Positions 24,517 through 34,400 of a stretch of 41,572 bases of DNA are shown here, in pieces. The notes below the pieces were generated by a model. It made no database searches. It saw only the letters and a program-made list of their open reading frames with translations, and had not been told where the DNA came from. The DNA comes from Flammeovirgaceae bacterium (GTDB lineage Bacteria; Bacteroidota; Bacteroidia; Cytophagales; Cyclobacteriaceae), in assembly GCA_021300095.1 (NCBI GenBank), contig JAJTHV010000024.1, positions 1 to 41,572 on the forward strand. The letters run 5' to 3'. Numbering within the stretch: position 1 is the stretch's first letter; each line of letters starts with the position of its first letter. The position numbers and the translations under genes were made by a program.

Positions 24517-25410
24517 ATGAAGTATTTCTACTCCATTTTTTTGCATCTGCGCATCCCCTTTTCATTTTTTCTGATGCCGGTGTATCTCTTTGCGTTGGCC
24601 ATCTCACCTAATTTTGGTGAAAGCCGATTGATTTGGTCGTTCATCATTGTTCACTTGTTACTATATCCGGCCAGCAATGCCTACAACAGCTATTTTGATA
24701 AGGATGAGATGAGCATTGGTGGTTTGAAGAACCCACCACCGGTCAATAAGGGTTTGTATTACACCTCGCTGGCCTTTGATCTGCTTGCCATTGTGTTGGG
24801 CTATTTAAAAATCAACGCCTTGTTTGCTATCATGTTGTTGATTTATGGCGTGGTGTCGAAAGCGTATAGCCATCCTTCCATTCGCCTAAAGAAATACCCG
24901 ATTGCAGGGTGGTTAACCATTGGAATTTTTCAGGGATTCTTCACTTTTTTAATGTGTTATGTAGGTATCAATGGATTTGAATTAAGCAATCTCAGTCAGG
25001 TCAAGGTTTTAATTCCTGCCTTGTTAACCAGCATAATGCTTTGGGGTAACTATCCGATGACGCAGGTATATCAGCATGAAGAAGACACGAAGCATGGCGA
25101 TCGAACAATCAGTTTGATGTTGGGTATCAGAGGCACGTTTATTTTTGTGCAAGCCCTGTTTGCAGTAGCGACCATTTGTTTTCTGATTTACTTCCATCAA
25201 TTCCATTCCATGCAAATGGGGTATGCATTTTTAGTGGCCATGGCTCCGGTTGTTACCTTTTTTATGTATTGGTTTTATTTAGTGTGGAAGGATGCCTCTC
25301 AGGCTAATTTTTCTTTCACCATGTGGCTCAATTTCATCTCTTCTTGCTGCTTAAACGGGTTTTTCATTTACTTCTGGATAAGTTCTAGTCATCTAGATCA
25401 GTATTTCTAG
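24517..25410 (+). CDS. UbiA-family prenyltransferase
   Basis: A 297-residue integral membrane enzyme with about eight or nine helices. The first Asp-rich motif is 'NAYNSYFDKDEMSIGGL' (Asn57, Asp61, Asp63), corresponding to the NDxxD site that binds the prenyl diphosphate through Mg. The second is 'YQHEEDTKHGDRTISLMLG' (Asp190, Asp195), corresponding to the DxxxD site. 'YSHPSIRLKKYPIAG' is the usual intervening loop. UbiA enzymes attach polyprenyl chains to aromatic rings (ubiquinone, menaquinone, tocopherol, heme o). The first motif starts with N-A-Y-N rather than the more usual N-D, a mild deviation. Divergent position next to a type III polyketide synthase suggests the aromatic acceptor may be its product, which remains an inference. 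Confidence 0.85.
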   Translation: MKYFYSIFLHLRIPFSFFLMPVYLFALAISPNFGESRLIWSFIIVHLLLYPASNAYNSYFDKDEMSIGGLKNPPPVNKGLYYTSLAFDLLAIVLGYLKINALFAIMLLIYGVVSKAYSHPSIRLKKYPIAGWLTIGIFQGFFTFLMCYVGINGFELSNLSQVKVLIPALLTSIMLWGNYPMTQVYQHEEDTKHGDRTISLMLGIRGTFIFVQALFAVATICFLIYFHQFHSMQMGYAFLVAMAPVVTFFMYWFYLVWKDASQANFSFTMWLNFISSCCLNGFFIYFWISSSHLDQYF

Positions 25411-25466
25411 CAAATCACCAAGTGGGAGCCAAGCGATTAAATCTCAGCTGATTAAGAAATTTTGTT

Positions 25467-25474
25467 TAGTTTTG
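25467..25474 (+). promoter_or_regulatory. Candidate promoter -7 element of the giant repeat-protein gene
   Basis: TAGTTTTG matches TAnnTTTG exactly. The implied start near 25481 leaves a leader of about 15 bases and supports the ATG at 25496 over an upstream TTG at 25472. Confidence 0.45.
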
Positions 25475-25495
25475 TTACCCCCAAAACCTCAAAAT

Positions 25496-28400
25496 ATGAA
25501 ACGGCTCCCCCTTTGGCTGCTTTTAGTAGTAATTTTATGCCCTTTTCTTTCCAATAGCCAATCTCCCGGTGGTGTAAGTACAAATTTGCGGACCTGGGTA
25601 AAAGGTGACGTGGGTGTTACCGGCACTACCAACGTGAGTGTGTGGGCCGATCAAAGTGGTTTAGGAAATAACTTTTCGCAAGGCACAGTAGCAAATCAGC
25701 CGGCACTGGTTACCAATGATATAAACGGCCACGCCACGATCAATTTTTCAGGTAGCACTACAATTATGACGCCCGGTGCAGCCGTTGCTAATTTGAATAC
25801 TACAGTTTTTACTGTAGCCATTCCGATGATCAACACATCCTGGCGCACGATGTTCAGGGGAACGGCAAGTGATCATCCGCTCATCGTTCAATCGGGTGGA
25901 ACTACACTAGGTTATTTTGATAATGACAATGGCGGATTGCAGTCCAGCGGTTTCACTTGGTTGCAAAATGAAGTTGCCATGGTTGGCCTTGAAATGCGCG
26001 CAAGCAATGTAAACTTTCGTAAAAACGGTGTACAGGGCTTATCCATTTCAACCATCAACTTATCCGGACTCAGCCTAAATTTTTTCGGTAACTTTCAAGG
26101 GAATGGTCAGCCATTTGGAAGAATAGCTGAAACAATTATCTACAACTCGGCCACTGCACTTACAACAACAGAAAAGGAAAGAATAGAAAGTTATCTAGCC
26201 ATTAAGTATGGCCTTACATTGGCGCATAATTATTTAGCGAGCGATGGATCGGTGCTATGGGATGTGACGGCCAACGCAGGGTTCAATAACAACATTACCG
26301 GAATTGGACGTGATGATGCGTCTGCATTGGATCAACAAGCCTCCAGCAGTATCAATACAGCCGGGTCGGTGAGAATGGATGAAGGTGCTGCTTTTGCTTC
26401 TGATCTTAACTTTATTTTGTGGGGCGATAACGGAGCTACTGGTTCCAATTCGAATGTGCCCTCTCCCTACTTTTTCAGATCCGCTAAAACATGGCGCGCG
26501 GCAGTTATTGGTACGCCTGGCAATGTGACCTTTTCTGTCAATCTGCAAACGATCGGATTTCCGGTTACAGCATCAGCATCGGACTACGTATTGTTAAAAG
26601 ATACTGATACGGATTTTTCTTCAGGGGCCACCACACACACGGTCGGTGCCAATTTAGTTGGCAATACATTAACCTTTACGGGAGTTAGCTTTAACAACGG
26701 AGATTATTTTGCGATAGCCGCTGTAAATGCTGGTTTACCGGGTGGTGTAGCTGGGCCTATTTTCTGGGTGAAGGGTGATGTGGGAGTTACAGGTACAACT
26801 GACGTAAGCAGTTGGACTGATCAAAGCGGATTGGCGACCAACGCAACCCAAGGTACATTAGCCAATCAACCCTCTCAAATTGTCAATGATTTGAATTTTC
26901 ATTCAACCATTGATTTTTCTGGTAATACGGATTTCTTCTCAATCACCAACGCTCCTGCCAATTTGAATTCTACCATTTTTACGGTGGCCATTCCCCGTAT
27001 AAATACGAATTGGAGAACCATGTTCAGAGGTACAACCAGTGATCATCCATTGATTATTCAAAGCGGAGGCACAGGACTTGGTTATTTCGATGGTGACAAT
27101 GGTGGATTTAGGTCGAGCGGGTTCACATGGTTGCAAAATGAAGCTGCACTGGTAGGTGTAGAAATGAAAGCGGGAGATGTAAACTTTAGAAAAAATGGTG
27201 TGCAAGGAACTTCTATTGCCACAATCAATTTGGCAGGATTGAACTTAAACTCTTTCGGTAACTATACAACCAATAGTCAGCAGTTTGGGCGTATTGCTGA
27301 AACTATTATCTACAACTCGGCAACTCCCCTTACGGCTACTGAGAAAGAAAAAATTGAATCGTATTTGGCCATCAAGTATGGCATTACCTTATCGCACAAT
27401 TATCTTGCTAGCGATGGTTTTGTTTTATGGAACGTAACTACCAATGCTTCTTATAACAATAACGTAACAGGTATTGGCCGAGACGATCTTTCATCATTGG
27501 ATCAGCAAAAATCATTGAGTGTAAATTCAACAGGATCTGTGACATTGGATAAAGGGGCCGCTTTTACTACTGATAAAAGTTTTATTTTATTTGGTGATGA
27601 TGCAGGCGCTGGCTCAAGCTCAAATGTATCTGTTACTTATGCTGCGCGCGCTACACGCATTTGGAAAACAGCGGTAACTGGCACACCGGGGGTTGTAAAT
27701 TTTAGCGTTAACCTTCAATCGATTGGTTTTCCAAATACGGGTGCTGCTGCTGATTATGTATTACTTCAAGATAGTGATACCGATTTTAGTACAGGGGCAA
27801 CAGCACACACCAGCGGAGTAACATTGGTAGGCAATACACTTTCCTTCACAGGTGTTAGTTTTAATGATGGTGCGTTTTTCACCGTTGCCGCTGCGAATGT
27901 TTCTTTACCGGGTGGTATTGCCGGAAACCTAACCGTTTGGCTGAAAGCAAATGCTGGTTTAGAGAGAGCAGGTAACGTGGCCGCTTCCAATGGCGATGCA
28001 TTGGTTCGCTGGGTGGATCAAAGCGGGTTCGGTAGAAATTACACCGCTGTTGCAGGCCCTACCATGCAATCCAACACACTCAACTTCAACCCCGCAGCTG
28101 AAATTTTGGCAGGTGGTTTTGATGCACCAGTAGGTTCGGAATTATCCAACGATTGGACAGTGTTTTTCATTTCTCAAAAATTGGCATCTGATAATAACGG
28201 CCGTTTATTTGATGGACACACGGGAAATTTTTTGTGGGCGCATTGGGGAACATATACCAATAGCATTTTCCTTAACAGTATACCATCTAATTTTAACTCT
28301 GGGATTGCCACTACTACAGGAATTCAAAATTTACGTCTGCATTCCTATAAGCGCGAGTCTGTAGGCGGAACTCTAGAAGCGCGCGCTGATGGCACGCTGT

Positions 28401-31400
28401 TGAGCACTTTTGGGTCGAGCAATAGTGCAAACGGAATTCGAATAGATATCAATACAGGAGTATTTAGTGCAGGAGAAAGCTCTCACTCACGTGTAGGTGA
28501 AATGATTATTTATAACTCTGCCCTATCTTCTACTGATGTAAATAAAATTGAGAGTTACCTAGGTGTCAAATACGGCATCACTCTCACACATGATTACGTA
28601 GCTACTAATGGTACTACTCTTTGGGATGTAACTGCCAATACTGGATACAACAATAATATTACGGGCATTGGTCGCGATGATGAAGCAGGATTAAGCCAAC
28701 CAAAATCACTAAGCATCAATGCGAGTGGATCGGTCACACTTGATAAAGGCGGTGCATTTGGAACAAACAAAGATTTTATTTTGTGGGGTGATAATGGTTT
28801 GACTGGAACGAGTGCCAATGTTTCTTCTTCCTACTCTGCACGTAGCAATAAGATTTGGAAGACTTCCGTTAAAGGAACCCCGGGCGCAGTTGATTTTAGT
28901 GTGAACTTGCTCACCACCGGATTCCCTAATTCCGGAAATGCGGCCAGCTACGTAATCTTAAAAGATACCGACACAGATTTTACTTCGGGTGCTACAACAC
29001 ATAATACAGGAGCTTCCATTGTAGGCAACACCTTGTCATTTACCGGTGTCACATTTAATGATGGCGAATTTTTCACCATCGCAGCCTCTAATATTATTTT
29101 GCCGGGTGGAATTGCCGGAACTGTTTTTTGGGTGAAGGGTGATGAGGGTGTAACAGTAACAACCGATGTAAGCAACTGGGCCGATCAAAGTGGAATTGGC
29201 AACGATGCATTTCAAAACACGGCAGCTAATCAACCTTCGCTACTGAACAATGCGGTTAACTTTCATGCAGCCATTGATTTTTCCGGCAGCACCGATGTAA
29301 TGACGCCCATTACAGCACCCGCTAACTTAAATACGACAGTGTTTACAGTGGCCATCCCCGCTGTAAATACAAGCTGGCGTACGATGTTCCGCGGAACTGT
29401 AAACGATCATCCAATAATCGTTCAATCAGGTGGAACCCAGTTAGGCTATTTTGATAATGATAACAATGGATTTAAAGCTTCAGGATTTACCTGGCTACAA
29501 AATGAAACAGCTCTGGTTGGATTAGAGATGCGCACCGGAGACGTCAACTTCCGGAAAAACGGAGCGCAAGGAGCTTCGATCAATACCATTAACTTAGCTG
29601 GATTGAATTTGAACAACTTCGGAAATTCTCAAGGCGGAACTCAGCCTTTCGGTAAAATAGCTGAGACCATCATTTTCAACACCGTCTCGCCATTAACCAC
29701 TGCAGAGAAAGAAAGAATTGAAAGCTATTTGGCCGTTAAGTATGGCCTTACATTAACTCACAACTATGTTGCCGGAGATGCTTCGGTGTACTGGGATATT
29801 ACCAATAACGCAGGATACAATAATAACATCACTGGTGTGGGTCGTGATGATGTTTCAGGATTAGATCAACGCAAATCCAAGAGTTCAAATAGCGGCTCTG
29901 TATTGACGATCGAAAAAACTTCTTCGTTTGCCACTAATAAGGATTTCTGGATGGCTGGAGATAATGGCGGTTCGCTTGGCGCGTCAACGACTAATACACA
30001 TCCTTCTTATCCGATGCGGGTTACGCGTGTGTGGAAAGCAGATTTAAATGGAACACCTGGTGTAGTCGATATCAGTTTTGATTTGGGAACAGGTATTTAT
30101 AATAGTGGCTTGGTAACAGACTATGCGTTGCTATTTAAAACTGGCGATACAGATTTTAGCACCGGAGCAACCGCCTACACCACCGGTGCAAGTATTGTAT
30201 CGAATGTAATCACCTTTACAAATGTGCCGATAGCCGATGGAGATTTTTTCACATTGGCATTGCCGCGAGTCGTTGCTCCGGGTGGCGTCATCAATGGGCT
30301 GAATGTTTGGCTAAAAGCAAATGACGGAGTCTATTCAGATGCAGGCGTAACGCTCGCTACGGATGGAGGAACCGTACAGCGTTGGGGTGACCAAACAACT
30401 TTATCGAATCATGCAACGAATACGGGTTCTCCTGTTTGGAATTCTTCCAACAACCTGATCAACTTCAATCCGACATTATATTATGATGGTGCTAGTGGTC
30501 ATAATTTGACATACAGCTCTACCAACCAATACACAGTTGTTACAATGGGTCGAATGGAGGGAACGCAGAATAGAAGAATGTTTTCAAGTAGAACGGGTAA
30601 CGTATTGCTTGGTACATGGAATGGTAGAGAAGATGTGTTTTATTTAGATGCCAATCCAAGTTTGCTGACGGGTCTAACAGCAAGTACTAATCCAAAACTA
30701 TACACCACCACACGGGCCTCTTCAGGAGCTTATCAATTTTTGCGCAATGGATTCCCCTTATATTCAGGAGCATCTTCCTTTAACTCAACCGTACGTTTAG
30801 GCATAGCTAATGGCGGTGCACAAGCGGGAGAAGCGAGCCGAGCTTATATTTCGGAAGTGATACAATATGATCGAGATTTATCAACATCAGAATTGAATCG
30901 CGTTAACTCGTATATGGCTATTAAGTATGGAGTAAGTCTTGACCAGACTACCCCAACCAATTATGTTTCTGCTAATGGTACGGTGGTGTGGGATGCCACC
31001 GTTAACTCAGGATACAAATTTAATATCACTGGCATTGGCCGAGATGATGCATCGGGTCTAAGCCAACCCAAGTCAAAAAGTATCAATGCCGGAGCACCTG
31101 TAATTGTTGATAAGGGCGGTGCGTTTGCTAGCGATTTGGATTTTATGGTTTGGGGAAGTAATAGCTCTTACTTAACACCTACTAATATTAATGCACATCC
31201 TTCGTATCCCTATCGGGTTGGAAAAATTTGGAGAATGGATATTTCAGGTACACCAGGAACAGTTTCAGTAAGTTTTGATCTAAGTGCAGGTATTTACAAT
31301 ACCAATAATCCGGTAGACTATGCGTTGCTTATTAAAAATGCAGACAACAATTTTGGTACAGGTGCTACAGCACACACCACCGGAGCATCGTTTAACGGAA

Positions 31401-34400
31401 CCATCCTCACATTCACAGGAGTGAATTTTACAGATGGTGACTTCTTCACATTGGCGTTGCCCAATGTGCCTGCTCCCGGAGGTGTAGTAAATGACATGAC
31501 CTTGTGGTTGAAATCCGACAAAGGCGTATCAGGCGCATTAAATGCCTCTGCATGGGATGATCAAAGCGGTAACGGATTTAATGTATTGCAAAATTCGGCA
31601 GGTAATCAGCCCGCTATACAAACGAATAGAATCAACTTCAACCCTACGTTACAGTTTGATGGTGCCAATGACTTCCTCTCGTTAACAGGAGGTATTTTGG
31701 GCAATGTTAACACCTTCAATGATGTCTATGCATTTGTAGTTTCTCGCACCAATACGATAAGCGCCAGTTCTATTTTCTTTGAAACCACCAGCGGTGCAGG
31801 GCCTCAATTTAATTTCCATTCTCCCTGGAGTGATAACAATTTATATTGGGATGCGGGTAACTCCGGAACCAATCGCCTGGGAGTAAACTGGGGTGGCACA
31901 ATCAACACACCCTTTATGTGGGGATTGCAAGCCAGCACCACAGCTACCCCAACTGGGGCACGACAGGACATTTATCGAAATGGTTTCCGTATAGCGAATG
32001 ACGCTACCATGAATGGTTTTACCGGAAACAACAATAACTTCTTTATAGGATCAAGCTCTGCAACTAGCAATTTCTACAATGGTGATATTGGAGAAGTAAT
32101 TATTTACACGGGGCCACTGACAACCATTAAAACACAACAGATTCAAAGCTACTTGGCGTTGAAGTATGGTATCACAATCAATGGTTTTGATTACCTCTCA
32201 TCAGCGGGCACATCGATTTACAGAAACACGACCGCACAGGTCAGCTATTCACGCGATATTGCTGGTATTGCTCGCGATGATAATTCGGCTTTGGATCAGC
32301 GCAAATCAAAAACCATTAATACAACTGGCGATTTGATTACCATCGCAAATGGAGACTTTACTACACCTACCTCATTCACCAATAATTTGGAGTCGTTAGT
32401 GTGGGGACACAATGGTTTAGTAACACAAGCCGATGCTGCTACGCCAGCTTACACGCATAATGGTGTTAGTATCGTTCGGCAACTTGCCAGAGTATGGTCG
32501 ACAGAAAAGATTGGTTCACCTTCTGGAAATGCAATTGTTGAAGTAGATATGAGCTTCGTTATCGGCCCAAGTGGGCCAGGTACAAATAGTACCTCAGATA
32601 TTCGATTGTTAGTAGATAACGATGCAACTTTTGGTAATTCATCTGCCGGAGAGCGAGCTTATAATTCCACTTCTATTGCAGGAAATAAAATTTATTTTTC
32701 AGTACCGTATGTGGATATCCCATCTAATCAAGGGTTCTTTTCAATAGGCTCGGTCAACGCGGCCACGGCACCTTTAACAACTCCATCACCGGGGGGACTT
32801 GCTGTGGATTTACGTTTGTGGATAAAGGCTGATGCAGGAGTAACAGGAGGAGTTAATGCCTCAGCATGGACGGATCAAAGTCCGAATGCGTTTGTGTTAA
32901 ACCAAGCGAACGGAGCGAATCAGCCAACCGTCCTAGCAACCGGTGCCAATAGCAATCCTGCCATTCAATTTGATGGAGTGAGTGATGACATGGTGATTAG
33001 TAATGGTGTGTTTAAAACATTGACGCATTCGGATGTTTATATCTATGCGGTTTCTAAGGCACTGACGATTAAGAGTGCCAAGTTAACTAACGAAAACACC
33101 GTTAGTGGTACGTCCGGGTTTTATGCGCCTTGGGTAGATAATAATATTTATTGGGATGCAGGTGACGCGGGTGCAAACAATCGACTGCTAACTGCTTGGG
33201 GAGGTGCGATCAATGTCCCTTATCTATGGTCAGCCGGTGCGAGTATAACAGCTACACCATCATCAGCGAAGCAAGACATTTTGAGAAATGGATTGCGTAT
33301 AGCAAATGACAACACATTTACGGCCTTTACGGGAAACAACACCAACTTTACACTTGGCTCGCAAGTAGGAAGTAATTATTATAATGGTGAGTTATCAGAA
33401 ATGATCATCATCACCAGCCCCATGACCAGTGCACAGCAACTTCGCTTGCACAGTTATTTGGCGGTGAAGTATGGCATTACATTAGATCAAACGACACCTC
33501 AAAATTATGTGGCATCTGATGGAACTGTGATTTATGATGCGGTAACAACGAATAGTGGTTTCCGTTCTGATATTGCCGGCATTGGTAGAGATGATATTTC
33601 TGCACTTGATCAACGCAAATCGCAAAGTGTCAATCCTCGTTCTGCTGTACAAATAGATAAGGGTGGAGCTTTCGCTACAGACAAAACATTTTTAATGTGG
33701 GGCAGTGACAATGCTGTTCTTGGTCTCACTACTACCAATGCGCATCCATCGCTAACCTATCGTGTAAGCCGCGCTTGGCGTACTGACTTTACCGGAGCAC
33801 CCGGGGCGGTAAATGTAATCTTCGACTTAAGTGCTGGCATTTATAATAGTGGTAACGCTGCAGATTATCTATTGCTTGTAAAAAATTCTAACTCTAATTT
33901 TTCAACAGGCGCAACCACCTACACTGGCACCTTGGTTGGAAGTTTATTAACATTCTCGGGAATCAATTTTGTGGATGGAGACTTCTTCTCCTTGGGAGTT
34001 GCTAACATGCCTGCGCCCGGTGGCGTAGTGCCGAATCTTCATTATTGGATAAAAGCAGATGCTGGAGTAACAGGTGCAACGACAGTTTCAGCTTGGGCCG
34101 ACCAAAGTGGAAACGGATTTAATGTGATTCAAAATGCGGTAGCTAGCCAACCTACTTTGCAGAATAACCGCACCAACTTTAACCCGGCATTGCAATTCGA
34201 TGGCACCAACGATCAACTTACACTTTTTGGTGGAATCATGGGAACCTCTACGTATACCGACTTCCATGCGATCATGGTGACGCGAACGAATACGGTTGTG
34301 GCAAGTTCTGTGTTTTTTGAAACACAAGCATCCGGTGGTCGCATTAATATTCATCTTCCTTGGAGTGATAACAATTTGTATTGGGATGCCGGCTCGGCAG

